Shown in pieces: positions 35,550-44,953 of a DNA stretch of 64,000 nucleotides; within the stretch, counting starts at the first letter, position 1, and each line of letters begins with the position of its first letter. This DNA is from Methylocella silvestris BL2 (GTDB taxonomy: Bacteria; Pseudomonadota; Alphaproteobacteria; Rhizobiales; Beijerinckiaceae): assembly GCF_000021745.1 (NCBI RefSeq), contig NC_011666.1, positions 2,941,001-3,005,000 on the forward strand, read 5' to 3'. The notes below the pieces were generated by a model. The model searched no databases. It had not been told where the DNA came from and saw nothing but the letters and a program-made list of their open reading frames with translations. The position numbers and the translations under genes are program-made.

Positions 35550-37751
35550 TTATTTGCGGCGGGCGACGACGATATCCTGAAAATTATGGATGGCGCCCGC
35601 GACATAGGATTCGATATCGAACCATTGCGTCCAGACGGCGTCGATCCATTTCCGGTTCACGAAGGTAATCCCGTAGTCATAAGCCCGCGACGTCAGATGG
35701 CCGGACTGAAGCGTGAAGTGAAACCCGTCTCCCTCCTTGAGGGCCGCGCTCGCCGCCTGAAGCGCATCAGGCGGAATGCCCAAAAGACCCAGGATCGCGG
35801 GGTCGGCCGACGCCCGTTCGATCGCCTTCTGTCCGTGGACGGTGAGCATCAGCAACGCGCCGGGCCGCGTGACGCGGTGCAGCTCTGCAAGATAGAATCG
35901 GTGGTCGTCCTCATTCATGTGGGTGAAGACGGAAATACTCACCACAGCGTCGAAGCGTTGATCCCCGCAAGGCAACCGCTGGCGCGGCGCTGTGTGCAGC
36001 GCCTTGACCCAGGGCAGATTGCCGCGCGCCCATTGGATCATGCGAGGGTCGACGTCGACGCCGACATAGACGCCGCGATAGCCCTTGAAAAGCCGCGCCA
36101 CGCGTCCGACGCCGACGCCGAAATCGAGCCACGCGCGATAGGCGTGGAGGTCTGTTTCATGAGCCGACGCCAGCGCCCGCATGATGTCGGCGCCGTGCCG
36201 TGCAAAATCCTCCGGACGGCTCAATCCGGAGGTCGCCAGCATCAGATCGAGCGGCGGGAACGGCGCTATGGTTTCGCGCGCGGCCTCGCCCAGATGCAGG
36301 GCGGCCTCGTTATAGGCGAACCATGGCTCCAACGCGCCTTCAAAGCCGAGTTCGACGGCGTCGGCGGCGCCGTCCTTCAGGGCCGGCGGGTCAATTCCAT
36401 GATCAGCGTCAGATAATCCATAAGCGCGATACATCGCCAGAACATCCTTCGCCATGTCGGCTGGCGTATGATCGTAGAACGTCGCGGCGCTGAGACGCGT
36501 CGCCAGCGCCGGATCGTCGGCGACTCTGCACAGGACCTCGGTCAGGCTTTCGACGTCGCCGCGCAAAAAATGGAAACCGTTGCGGCTGTCCTCGACAAAT
36601 TCCGTCATCCCGGCCACATCGGAAATAATGACCGGCGTGTGGGACGCGAGCGCCTGCAGCAGAATGAGCGGACTGTTCTCGTACCAGGTCGAGGGAATGA
36701 CGAGATAATCGAGATCGCCTAGCGCATTCGCCAGCTCCGCGCGCGGCAGAATCCCGAGGAATGCGACGGCAAGACCCTCGGCCTTTTGCCGCAGCGTCGC
36801 GTAATAGGCCGGATCCTGATCGTCCGGTCCCCAGATTTTCAGGGTCAGATTCGTCCGGACGCTCGCGCGCAGGGCGTCGAGAAGGAGATGCGCGCCCTTG
36901 TGCGGAAACAACTGGCCGATGAAGCCGAGCTTCAGCCCGTCGCCTTCGAGGCGCAGACGTTTTGGAGCGCGATCGATGTCGACGCCGAAATGGCTAACAT
37001 GCATCGAAGCCGGAAAGCCATTGTCCTGATAGGCCTGCTTCAGGAAAAGCGTCGGCGCGATCGCTTCGCAATAGACGCCCATCGCCTCGCGCAGGATATC
37101 AGGCCGCGCCACAATGTCATTTGGCGTGAATCCGGCAATATGGAATGGCTGATCCTGGCGCTTGCCAAGCCTTGCAAGCTGCTTTGAGACAAACGGACGC
37201 AACCGCGGATCGGCGCCGAGCCGCGTCAGCGGCTTCGCCTCCGGCCTTGCGCCGACAAGCTTCAGGAAACAGGCGATGCAATTGGCCCGCGCCGCGTCGG
37301 GGCCGGCGCAGAGCTCACCCTGCGCGTCCTCGAGCCTGTTGTTGTAGCAAAAGCCGAAGAAATCCGTGAGCGTGGCGAAGGTCGGAACGCCCATCGCGCG
37401 CGCCACCTCGAGCAGCGCGGTCGTGTGGCTGATCAAATGGCAGACATGGATGACGTCCGGCGCGATTTTGCGCAACAGACGCTCATGCGGATGACGCAGC
37501 GCCGGCTGTTCATAGGTGTCGCGGACGTCGCGATTGGGAAAAAGATTCTTGTCGATCGAGACGACGCGGACCCCCTCATAGATGCGCTCCTCGACAAGCT
37601 CCTTTTGCGCCGGCTCGCCGGCCAGCGTCGCGGTTACGACGACAGGCTCCTCGCCGAGCGCGATCAGCTCCTTCGCGAGCGTGAGCGTATAGGCTTCCGT
37701 GCCATAAAAGTGAGTTGGGAAAAAGCAATGGACGTAAAGCGCAATTCTCAT
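35550..37751 (-). CDS. Fused glycosyltransferase (GT4) and SAM methyltransferase
   Basis: 733 aa from ATG 37751; a GTG one codon upstream is possible. Residues 1-420 form a GT-B glycosyltransferase: MRIALYVHCFFPTHFYGTEA at the N-terminus, and LGFIGQLFPHKGAHLLLDAL with the donor-site STWYENSPLILLQALASHTP. Residues about 545-733 are a class I methyltransferase: DFGVGVGRVARLF for SAM, GVDVDP, then VVSISVFTHMNEDD. The linker includes LGEAARETIAPFPPLDLM. Such fusions often transfer a sugar and then methylate it or the chain end. It lies 7 bp downstream of the epimerase gene, in the same minus-strand run. Confidence 0.83.
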   Translation of the reverse strand: MRIALYVHCFFPTHFYGTEAYTLTLAKELIALGEEPVVVTATLAGEPAQKELVEERIYEGVRVVSIDKNLFPNRDVRDTYEQPALRHPHERLLRKIAPDVIHVCHLISHTTALLEVARAMGVPTFATLTDFFGFCYNNRLEDAQGELCAGPDAARANCIACFLKLVGARPEAKPLTRLGADPRLRPFVSKQLARLGKRQDQPFHIAGFTPNDIVARPDILREAMGVYCEAIAPTLFLKQAYQDNGFPASMHVSHFGVDIDRAPKRLRLEGDGLKLGFIGQLFPHKGAHLLLDALRASVRTNLTLKIWGPDDQDPAYYATLRQKAEGLAVAFLGILPRAELANALGDLDYLVIPSTWYENSPLILLQALASHTPVIISDVAGMTEFVEDSRNGFHFLRGDVESLTEVLCRVADDPALATRLSAATFYDHTPADMAKDVLAMYRAYGLSDADHGIDPPALKDGAADAVELGFEGALEPWFAYNEAALHLGEAARETIAPFPPLDLMLATSGLSRPEDFARHGADIMRALASAHETDLHAYRAWLDFGVGVGRVARLFKGYRGVYVGVDVDPRMIQWARGNLPWVKALHTAPRQRLPCGDQRFDAVVSISVFTHMNEDDHRFYLAELHRVTRPGALLMLTVHGQKAIERASADPAILGLLGIPPDALQAASAALKEGDGFHFTLQSGHLTSRAYDYGITFVNRKWIDAVWTQWFDIESYVAGAIHNFQDIVVARRK

Positions 37752-37761
37752 CACTTGCCCT

Positions 37762-38688
37762 TCACGTCGCGGCGTCCGCGAGGCTTTTCAACGTGCGCGC
37801 CACCCCGTCCTCGAACGAAACCCGCGCCGACCAGCCGATTTCGCGCCGCGCGCGCGAGGGATCGAGAATTGAGAGGGGCGTATCGAAGGGGCGAGGGGGT
37901 CGGCGCTCGACTTTGACCGGTCTGCCAAGCTGCGCTTCGAGACAGGCGATGATATCGTTCAATGAGCGTCCTTCTCCGCTGCCAATGTTCAGCGCTCTCG
38001 ATGAATTTTGCGCTTGCGCGGCGCGGATCAGCGCATCGACCGCATCGTCGATATAGACGTAATCGCGCACCGTCGAGCCGTCGCCGAACAATATGATCGG
38101 CGCTCCTGTCAGCGCCGCCTTGCTAAACTGGGTGACGGCGCCAAAAAGCCGCTCGGGATTTTGGCCCGGCCCAAAAAGATTGCCGATCCTGAGCGAGGCC
38201 GGGCGAAGCCCGATCGTGTCCGCGAACAGATCAAGATAAGCTTCGACCGTGCGCTTCGACAGGCCATAGGCCGAGATCGGGTTCAGTGGATGATCTTCGC
38301 TCGCCGGCGCCTGGCGCAGCCGGCCGTAGATCGCCCCGCCCGAGGAGGCGAAGATCAAGCGGGGGGCGGCGCCCGGCGCGATGCTTTCAATGATGCGCAG
38401 GGAGCCGACGATATTTGCGCGCGCGTCCTCGGCGGGGGAAAGACTCGCTTCCGATGGAACCGTCGACCAGGCCAGATGATAGATGCAATCGACGCCCGAC
38501 GTGATCTCCCGCAGCGGCGCGGCGGGGTCGGCCAGGTCGATGCGGCGCCAGGCCAGACGCGGATGGGCTGCAAACGGGCTCTGGCCGCGCCCGGCGGCGA
38601 TCACGCTCGCGCCGGAGGCGAGAAGAGCTGGAACGAGGGCTCGCCCGAGAAAACCGCTGGCGCCGGTAACGAGGGCTTTGCCCGTCAT
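37762..38688 (-). CDS. NDP-sugar epimerase/dehydratase (extended SDR)
   Basis: 308 aa. NAD-binding TGASGFLGRAL at residues 8-18, the Ser region FASSGGAIYG, and Tyr-x3-Lys in SAYGLSKRTVE mark a GalE/WbpP-like sugar-nucleotide epimerase. GNLFGPGQNP and DYVYIDDAVDAL are typical of this group. The exact sugar cannot be read from sequence. It lies between two glycosyltransferase genes (15 bp and 10 bp away), so it most likely prepares a sugar donor for the same polymer. Confidence 0.85.
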   Translation of the reverse strand: MTGKALVTGASGFLGRALVPALLASGASVIAAGRGQSPFAAHPRLAWRRIDLADPAAPLREITSGVDCIYHLAWSTVPSEASLSPAEDARANIVGSLRIIESIAPGAAPRLIFASSGGAIYGRLRQAPASEDHPLNPISAYGLSKRTVEAYLDLFADTIGLRPASLRIGNLFGPGQNPERLFGAVTQFSKAALTGAPIILFGDGSTVRDYVYIDDAVDALIRAAQAQNSSRALNIGSGEGRSLNDIIACLEAQLGRPVKVERRPPRPFDTPLSILDPSRARREIGWSARVSFEDGVARTLKSLADAAT

Positions 38689-38703
38689 GATCGCGGCGCT
38701 CGC

Positions 38704-40203
38704 CTACAAGGGAAAAAGAACGGCGTCAGGAAGGCCGGGCGCCATTTCGAAATCCTTCGGCGCAATGTCGCGGTAAAGGCTGCAATAGGCGGCCGCCATC
38801 GCCCCGACGGAAAAGCGCGCCTTCGCGATCGCCCGGTTGCGGCGCCCGAGCGCTTCGATCCGGTCGCGGTCGTCAAGCAGCGCCGCAATGATCCCAGCCG
38901 TTTCGTCGAGCGTGTCGCCAAGCGTTTCATCGCCGCCCAGAATTTCCGGCACGGCGCCGATGCGATAGCCCGCCACTGCAAGCCCGCAGCTCATGGCGAA
39001 GGGAACGACCTGCCCAAAGCTTTCCTGACGCACGGGGGCGACAAATATTTTGAATCGCGCCAGGAAGGCCGGCAATTCCTCAAAAGGCACATAGCCGGAA
39101 AATTCGAAATGCGGCAGCAGCCCTTCCTCGATGACGCGGCGGCGGAAATGCGCAAATAGCGAGCCGTCGCCAATGATGATCGCGCGCGTCGCCGGGCGTT
39201 TCTTGACGACCGCGATAAAGAGTTCGATCGCCTGAGCATTGAGCTTGTCGTTTTCGAGCCGGTAGATCATGCCGATCGTATCAAAGGCGCCCGCAGCCGG
39301 GATGGCGGGCCGCGCGAAACGGTCAAGATCTATGCCCGGATAAATTACCTTCGCCGGCGCCTTTGAACCAAACCGGTCGAAGACGCTTTGCGAGACAAAC
39401 ACGTTGCAGGCGACCGGCGAATCGGCAAAGGGCGCGACCGGAGTGTTGACGTTCTGCACGACAGGACACTCGAACTCGGCCGCGACTTCGAAGATCGCCC
39501 GGTACCATGGTTCGTCCACGTCGCCCCAATAGTGAATATGGACGAGATCCGGGCGGAACCGGCTGAAGACGGCGCGCACCGCATGCCGCGAAACCGGCTG
39601 AGGCGCCAGACGGATGGTCATTCCCTTATGGGCGCCATGCGGCGGCAAGGAGGAGGTTATCGTCTCCATTTCGATGCGATGGCCGAGATAGTCGTAAAGG
39701 TCGACGACGAGTTGCGTCGATCCTCCGACCCAGACATTGGCGATCGCGTGCAGCACCTTTGGGCGGCGTGCGAGCCCTATCCTCTGGCGCAGCCGCACCG
39801 CGTAAAGCGGCGGATGGAAGAACCCGGACGAGCGCCGCAAATTCCGCCAGAACGCCGCGCGGTCGAGCCGCCGCGTCCAGGCTCCGCTTGCCGGGTCGAG
39901 CGCCAGACGGGCGCTGCGAAAACGCGCATCCCCGATCTTTCTCAGCGCGACAGGCCAGCGCCAGAGCAGCGCGACGGTTCTCCAGACCAAAACGCAAAGA
40001 CCGATCCCGAGACGCGGCGCAAGGCGCAGCAAGGACGCCGCCTGCATCAAGGGCTTCAGCCCGGCCAGGCGGTCCTCGACATCGGCGAGATGATCCTGTG
40101 CGATGATCAGCTCGCGCTTCAGCGACAACCGTTCGCGGGCGGCGTTTTCAGCGGCCTCCGCCTCGGCGCCAATGCGCGGACCTCCAGCGAATTCGGCCAC
40201 CAT
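38704..40203 (-). CDS. Glycosyltransferase family 4
   Basis: 499 aa. Residues 1-60 are charged and likely coiled coil (ENAARERLSLKRELIIAQDH), followed by a short hydrophobic stretch (LGIGLCVLVWRTVALLW) that may attach to the membrane. The GT-B part starts at KVLHAIANVWVGGSTQLVVD; the donor half has IGMIYRLENDKLNAQAIELF, GYVPFEELPAFLARFKIFVAP and the EX7E-like RQESFGQVVPFAMSCGLAV. A GGAGG lies very close to the ATG, so GTG one codon later may be used. It is likely to act in capsule assembly at the inner face of the membrane. A 166-bp gap separates it from the upstream gene. Confidence 0.82.
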   Translation of the reverse strand: MVAEFAGGPRIGAEAEAAENAARERLSLKRELIIAQDHLADVEDRLAGLKPLMQAASLLRLAPRLGIGLCVLVWRTVALLWRWPVALRKIGDARFRSARLALDPASGAWTRRLDRAAFWRNLRRSSGFFHPPLYAVRLRQRIGLARRPKVLHAIANVWVGGSTQLVVDLYDYLGHRIEMETITSSLPPHGAHKGMTIRLAPQPVSRHAVRAVFSRFRPDLVHIHYWGDVDEPWYRAIFEVAAEFECPVVQNVNTPVAPFADSPVACNVFVSQSVFDRFGSKAPAKVIYPGIDLDRFARPAIPAAGAFDTIGMIYRLENDKLNAQAIELFIAVVKKRPATRAIIIGDGSLFAHFRRRVIEEGLLPHFEFSGYVPFEELPAFLARFKIFVAPVRQESFGQVVPFAMSCGLAVAGYRIGAVPEILGGDETLGDTLDETAGIIAALLDDRDRIEALGRRNRAIAKARFSVGAMAAAYCSLYRDIAPKDFEMAPGLPDAVLFPL

Positions 40204-40369
40204 TCCTCCATGCCGCTGAATTGACCGGCGCGCCGCGGCGTAGCGCGTAAAACTAAATATAACAAAAGTTTAGCGCAGTTTCTGAGGGGCGTGAGATGGG
40301 GAGCGCGTCTCTCAGGGCGAAAAGGTCAGATAGCGCTTTTGCGCAGGCGGGGCAACGAACGCGATGACC

Positions 40370-42358
40370 TCACGCCAGCTGAGGCGTGAGGCTAAACAGG
40401 GAAAGGCCCGGATGATAGCAGGGATCGTCGCGCAGGCGATCTGCCCAGCGGTCGAGGACATAGGCGCGCTCGGCGGCATGGGCGCCGAGCCGGCGGAAGG
40501 TCGCTTTGCCTCGGCTTGCCGATTCGAAATGGGTGAGGCGCGCGAGGGGCGTCCAGAGCGTTTGGAATCCCATTTCCTCTAGCCGCAGGCAGAGATCAAT
40601 GTCGTTGAATTCGACCGGCAGATGGATTTCGTCGAAGCCCCCGACGGCTGCGAATTTGGTCCGCTCGACGGCGAGACAGGCGCCGGTGACGGCCGAGATT
40701 TCGTGCACGGCGCCATTACGGCCGAGCCAGCCCGGCGCGCTGGCCTCAAGGCCCGCGTCGCAATGGCCGGCGCTTTCGCCCATGCCGAGGACGATTCCCC
40801 CGTGCTGGATGCGCCCGTCTGGATAGAGCAAAAGGCAACCGACCGCGCCGATGTCCGAGCGGCTCGCCTGAAACGCCAGCTCGCCGAGCCAGTCGCTTTC
40901 AGTGATTTCGACGTCATTATTGAGGAAAACCAGCACCTCGCCGGTCGCGGCCGCCGCCCCGAGATTGCACAGACGGGAGAAGTTGAAAGGGCCAGGAGCG
41001 TCGATCCGGCTCACTCTTTTGTCGCGCTCGGCCGCGCGCAGCGCCTCCAGCGCGTCAGGCTCCGTGCTGCCATTGTCAACCAGCACGAGATCGAAGGCAG
41101 GGTAGCGGGTTTGCGCCAGCAGGCTTTCGACGCTCCGACGCAGCACTGAAGCGCGGTCGCGGGTCGGCATGACGATGGTTACATGCGGCGCGCGCGGCGC
41201 CGGCGGCCGGGGCGAAGCGGGCCGGGTCGGATTCGCGCGCGGCCGGGTTTCGATCAACGGACGCGGTATATGGGCGACCTCGCGACGGGTCAGGCCGCGC
41301 AGAAGCTCATTGGCGAAAGCCGCCTCCTCGCAGACGGGTAAAGACGCCAGGCGCGCGCGTGCGAAAGAAAGCCGCGCCAGCAGCAGCCGGCCGACATAGG
41401 GCCGCGCCGTTTCGAGATCGGGGCTCCAATCTGGTTTGAAAAGCGGCTCCGGCCCAAGATCTTCGTCGCAATAGGCTGCGACCGCCTGGGCGTCCCGCGC
41501 CATCGTTTCGATGAAGCAGGCAAGCGCGTGAGGCGCCAAACGATCGCCGAAGCCGACACATCCGGCAAGATCGCGATCCTCGCCCTGGAGCAAATCGCCG
41601 TCGCTGGCGACGATGCGGCCGTCCGCCAGCGCCGCAATCTTCTCTTTGGCGCCCGCGACCCGCAGCGACCAATGCGGAAAAATCTGCGCCCGCAGGCTGC
41701 CGATCGTCGCTTCCACGGCTTCCGGCGGCGTATCGGCGTCAAGGCGCGCACGGAGCCTGATCCTTGGCGCAGCCGTCCAGTCGCAGCGCGGTCGGTCCAG
41801 TCCGCGCCAATCCGGCGCGGCCGAAAGCCGGTCGCGATAGGCCGGCCACTGCGTCAAGGGCGTGTGCTGCGTCGCCCAGCGGAAATTTAGCTCGGCCTCG
41901 GGCCGCCAGCCGAGCGCGAAGGTCGCGAGCGCGCTGAAAAATCGGCCGCGATCTCCCGCCCAGCCGAGGCGAAGCGCTTCCGCGGTGGGGATCGGCTCAA
42001 TTGCTTCCAGAACGAAGCTGAATCGGCCGGCGCGGGCGACGGGCGAGATCCAGACCGCTGTCGTCCCCGCCGGTGCGATAAGGAGCCCCTCGCCGCGGCC
42101 CAGCACGGGACCGGGGAGCAAGCGCCAGCCGATTTCCATGCCGCCGCGCCGGAAGCTGATGATGGGGCGCACAGGACGATCGAAGAAAGAGAGACGGTAG
42201 CGGAGCTTGAACCAGCCCGAAGGCGGACTTAACGCCGCCGGCTCGATCGCCAGAAAGGGCCGCCCGCTCAGCGCTTCGAAATGCGGCGCGTCGCCGACGA
42301 CGTCGCGCGCGGGGACAAGCAAAGGGACGGGCGCAGGGGTTAGTCCGGGCCTCGCCAT
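40370..42358 (-). CDS. Glycosyltransferase family 2, rhamnosyltransferase-like
   Basis: 662 aa. The N-terminal 380 residues hold an unassigned beta-rich part and a degenerate GT2-like segment (ARLDADTPPEAVEATIGSLR, YCDEDLG). The C-terminal half is an intact GT-A transferase: HVTIVMPTRDRASVLRRSVE, LVLVDNGSTEPDALE, FLNNDVEIT (metal site), GAVGCLLLYPDGRIQHGG and the catalytic-region FNDIDLCLRLEEMG. This C-terminal part resembles WbbL-like rhamnosyltransferases, fitting the dTDP-rhamnose genes nearby, but donor specificity is inference. It starts 8 bp after the unknown gene upstream. Confidence 0.82.
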   Translation of the reverse strand: MARPGLTPAPVPLLVPARDVVGDAPHFEALSGRPFLAIEPAALSPPSGWFKLRYRLSFFDRPVRPIISFRRGGMEIGWRLLPGPVLGRGEGLLIAPAGTTAVWISPVARAGRFSFVLEAIEPIPTAEALRLGWAGDRGRFFSALATFALGWRPEAELNFRWATQHTPLTQWPAYRDRLSAAPDWRGLDRPRCDWTAAPRIRLRARLDADTPPEAVEATIGSLRAQIFPHWSLRVAGAKEKIAALADGRIVASDGDLLQGEDRDLAGCVGFGDRLAPHALACFIETMARDAQAVAAYCDEDLGPEPLFKPDWSPDLETARPYVGRLLLARLSFARARLASLPVCEEAAFANELLRGLTRREVAHIPRPLIETRPRANPTRPASPRPPAPRAPHVTIVMPTRDRASVLRRSVESLLAQTRYPAFDLVLVDNGSTEPDALEALRAAERDKRVSRIDAPGPFNFSRLCNLGAAAATGEVLVFLNNDVEITESDWLGELAFQASRSDIGAVGCLLLYPDGRIQHGGIVLGMGESAGHCDAGLEASAPGWLGRNGAVHEISAVTGACLAVERTKFAAVGGFDEIHLPVEFNDIDLCLRLEEMGFQTLWTPLARLTHFESASRGKATFRRLGAHAAERAYVLDRWADRLRDDPCYHPGLSLFSLTPQLA

Positions 42359-42366
42359 CGGCGCGG

Positions 42367-43521
42367 TCAGGCCGAAGCGGCGGGCGCTGGCGCGAGGACG
42401 CGTCTTGCCTCGGCATAGACGTCCAGATCCTGCTCGATCAGGGCGCGGGCGGCGCTCATTTCGCGCAGGATGTCCGCAAATCCGGTCACTGTCTTGCTGG
42501 GGCCGAGCGCGACGGAAGGGAGCGGCTCCGGCAGATCGAGCACCGCGCCAACAAGGTCAAGAAAAGAGTCGACATCGTCGCGCAGCCCGACAGCGTCGAG
42601 TTCGGCCAGAGAATCGAGCGCCGCGGCGGGGGCGGGGTTCGGCGGCGGGTCGAAGGCGTTTGGAGCCGCCAGTTGATAGACGAGCGGATTATAGAGCAGC
42701 GTCCGCAATTCGTCGGAGGCGCGCAGGAGCAGGCCCTCAAGCGCCGCGCTGTCGCTGAGATCGACGTGACGGATGTGCCCGGCGCAGGTCTGCAAGGCGG
42801 GCATCAAGGCGTTGGCGTTCGCGGCGGCCTCGGGCAGCGACGCCCATTTCAGGATCAGCAGCCGCTCCGACATTTCCTCGAAGGGATCGCGCAGCAGCAC
42901 GCCGACCTTGAAGCCGCGATCGCGCAGAAGCGGCTCCCACACGCGCCAGAAAATACGCCCCGACGCGAAGATCGAATTGCTGAACGGAATGGCGAAAATC
43001 GACCGCGTGGTCTCCTCGGGCAGAAGTTCGAGGGAGCGGTAGGGCATCTGAAAGCGGCCGATCAACATTTCGTCGAGGTTGGAGGAGCGGAACAATTGCG
43101 TTTCAAGGCGCAGGAATTTGCTGTCGATGCGATTGTCGTCCGGATGTCGCCGATAGATCAGCACATTGTTTTCGCCGTCCCGGATCTCGAGATGGGCGGC
43201 GGCGGCAATGCCGGGGCAGTTCGATTCATCCGCCACAAATCCGCAGACGCCGCTGTTATGAAGGCCCTGCTCCTTCAGCAAGGGACGATAGACGAAAGCG
43301 TCGATGGCGATATGATGCTCGGGATCGAGATGAACGATGATCCGCGGCGTCGCCGCCGGATTGTCCGGCATCAGCCAGCCGATGATCCTTTCGCCCATAT
43401 CGTCGTCGATGCTGAATAACATTGGCTTCCCGGACTGCTCGGCGGCGCGGCGGCCGATAGGGCTCCGCTTCGCCAGATCGCGACGATTTTGGACGTTCAT
43501 CCATCCAAAATCATGAAACAT
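42367..43521 (-). CDS. Unknown protein in the polysaccharide cluster
   Basis: 384 aa from ATG 43521 (a TTG four codons upstream is less likely). No signal peptide and no transmembrane helix. Segments include FSIDDDMGERIIGWLMPDN, LDPEHHIAIDAFVYRP, and a centre with FRSSNLDEMLIGRFQMPYR and FAIPFSNSIFASGRIFW then VGVLLRDPFEEMSERLLILKW. The SNSIFASGRIFW…VLLRDPFEE part faintly recalls nucleotide-sulfate-dependent transferases, but no canonical PAPS loop is seen. It is in operon with the GT2 gene 8 bp downstream. I cannot assign a function; a glycan-modifying or chain-regulating role is possible. Confidence 0.65.
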   Translation of the reverse strand: MFHDFGWMNVQNRRDLAKRSPIGRRAAEQSGKPMLFSIDDDMGERIIGWLMPDNPAATPRIIVHLDPEHHIAIDAFVYRPLLKEQGLHNSGVCGFVADESNCPGIAAAAHLEIRDGENNVLIYRRHPDDNRIDSKFLRLETQLFRSSNLDEMLIGRFQMPYRSLELLPEETTRSIFAIPFSNSIFASGRIFWRVWEPLLRDRGFKVGVLLRDPFEEMSERLLILKWASLPEAAANANALMPALQTCAGHIRHVDLSDSAALEGLLLRASDELRTLLYNPLVYQLAAPNAFDPPPNPAPAAALDSLAELDAVGLRDDVDSFLDLVGAVLDLPEPLPSVALGPSKTVTGFADILREMSAARALIEQDLDVYAEARRVLAPAPAASA

Positions 43522-43602
43522 GATCGATTCCAACTATTTGGAGCATGACGCAGGTCCGCGAAGGTTTGCGGCGTTTTCGGCGTCATGTTCTTGATACCCG
43601 CT

Positions 43603-44838
43603 CTAATCCAGATGCATCCGGTCTCGAACCCCGGCGATCAGCAGCATCATTACGGCCCACAGCCCGAAGGCGCAGACGCCGACGAAGGCGACCGATCGGG
43701 CGCGGCGCGGATATTCCGCGATGTCCGGCTTTTGCGGCGGGACGAAGGCCGCGAGATAGACGTGCTGGCGCTCGGCTTCCTCACGCGCTTTCTCATAAGC
43801 AGCCAGCGCGACCTCAAGAAGACGCTGCGAGAAGCGGCGCTCCAGTTCCTGCTGTTCGAACAGCGAGATCGTTCTGGCGGCGGTTTTGGCCTCGCCATTC
43901 TGGCTGGTCATCGCCTCCGTCTGCGCCAGGATCTGCGCGTCGAGCGCCTTGATTTGCTCCACAAGCACCCTTTGTTGCGGCGCGTCTGATGAGACGATTA
44001 TCAGATTGGCGTCGCGCTGGCGCTCCAGCGCAAGCTTTTCCTTGACGACGCCGAGCAGCGTCTTCGCCGCGAGATCGATCGTCACCTGCGGATCGACCGT
44101 TCCTTCCTGATTGCGCACGTCCCGGAGGCCTGTCAGGGCGGCGGCGTAGCGGACGCCGGCGCGCTCCACCTCCTGCTCGGCCATGGCGAGGGCGTCCTTG
44201 CGCGCCCGCTTGGCGACGTCGTCGATCATCCGTTCGGTCGCTTTTTGCAGCGCCTGCGCGATCGCCACCGCGTCGTCCGGGGTGAAGGCAAGGACGCGGA
44301 CGAGGACGAGTCCGGAGACGCGATCCACATTGATGGAGATCATCGACTGCCAATAGTCCCACAGCCGGTCGTCATTGCCGGATGCGTCAAAGCGCGACAA
44401 AAAATCCGCCTGCGGGCGCGAAAACATGGTTCGCAAAGAGATGCTGGCGCCGAGGTCGCGGACCGCATTGCGGCTGCGCAAATAACTCGCCGCCATATAG
44501 GGCAGGCGCCCCATGTCGTTTTGCCCCCCCTTGCCGAGGAGCATCGAGACCATATCCTCATCAGGGACAAGATCGCTCGCCGTGCGGATGCTGAAGCGGA
44601 ATTCGGCCGCATATTTGTCGGCGGCGACCAGCCCATAATAGACGCCGGCGAGCAGAATGGGCAGCAGAACGCAAAAGGCGAATGACAGTTGATGCCATCG
44701 CCACGAGCCGAACTGATCGATGGGAACTGAAACGCGGCGTAAATCCTCGCGCAGAACAAAATGCTCGACGGCGGATTCTTCCGCCGTCCCAGCCGGATGC
44801 CGGTCGTCTGGTTTGCGTTCGAGGTGCGTCTCGCTCAT
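43603..44838 (-). CDS. KpsE/BexC/CtrB-like capsule export inner-membrane protein, copy 1
   Basis: 411 aa polysaccharide co-polymerase of the ABC-exporter type. A cytoplasmic tail of about 50 aa, a first membrane helix (LSFAFCVLLPILLAGVYYG), a periplasmic part with long coiled helices (about 170-345), the conserved PPQKPDIAEYPRRA segment, and a last helix (VAFVGVCAFGLWAVMMLLIAG). EFRFSIRTA after helix 1 is typical. KpsE-like proteins bridge the KpsMT ABC transporter and the OPX channel. It is followed on the same strand by the unknown and glycosyltransferase genes and lies 115 bp from copy 2. Confidence 0.86.
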   Translation of the reverse strand: MSETHLERKPDDRHPAGTAEESAVEHFVLREDLRRVSVPIDQFGSWRWHQLSFAFCVLLPILLAGVYYGLVAADKYAAEFRFSIRTASDLVPDEDMVSMLLGKGGQNDMGRLPYMAASYLRSRNAVRDLGASISLRTMFSRPQADFLSRFDASGNDDRLWDYWQSMISINVDRVSGLVLVRVLAFTPDDAVAIAQALQKATERMIDDVAKRARKDALAMAEQEVERAGVRYAAALTGLRDVRNQEGTVDPQVTIDLAAKTLLGVVKEKLALERQRDANLIIVSSDAPQQRVLVEQIKALDAQILAQTEAMTSQNGEAKTAARTISLFEQQELERRFSQRLLEVALAAYEKAREEAERQHVYLAAFVPPQKPDIAEYPRRARSVAFVGVCAFGLWAVMMLLIAGVRDRMHLD

Positions 44839-44953
44839 GCAAGCATCGCTTCGCCGGGAATCGGCTCCGATTCAAGAATTTGAGCGCATTCTTTTCGGTC
44901 AGACCGATTCAATCCGACCCGAATATGCTCCACCGCGTCACGCGAAGCAGCGG

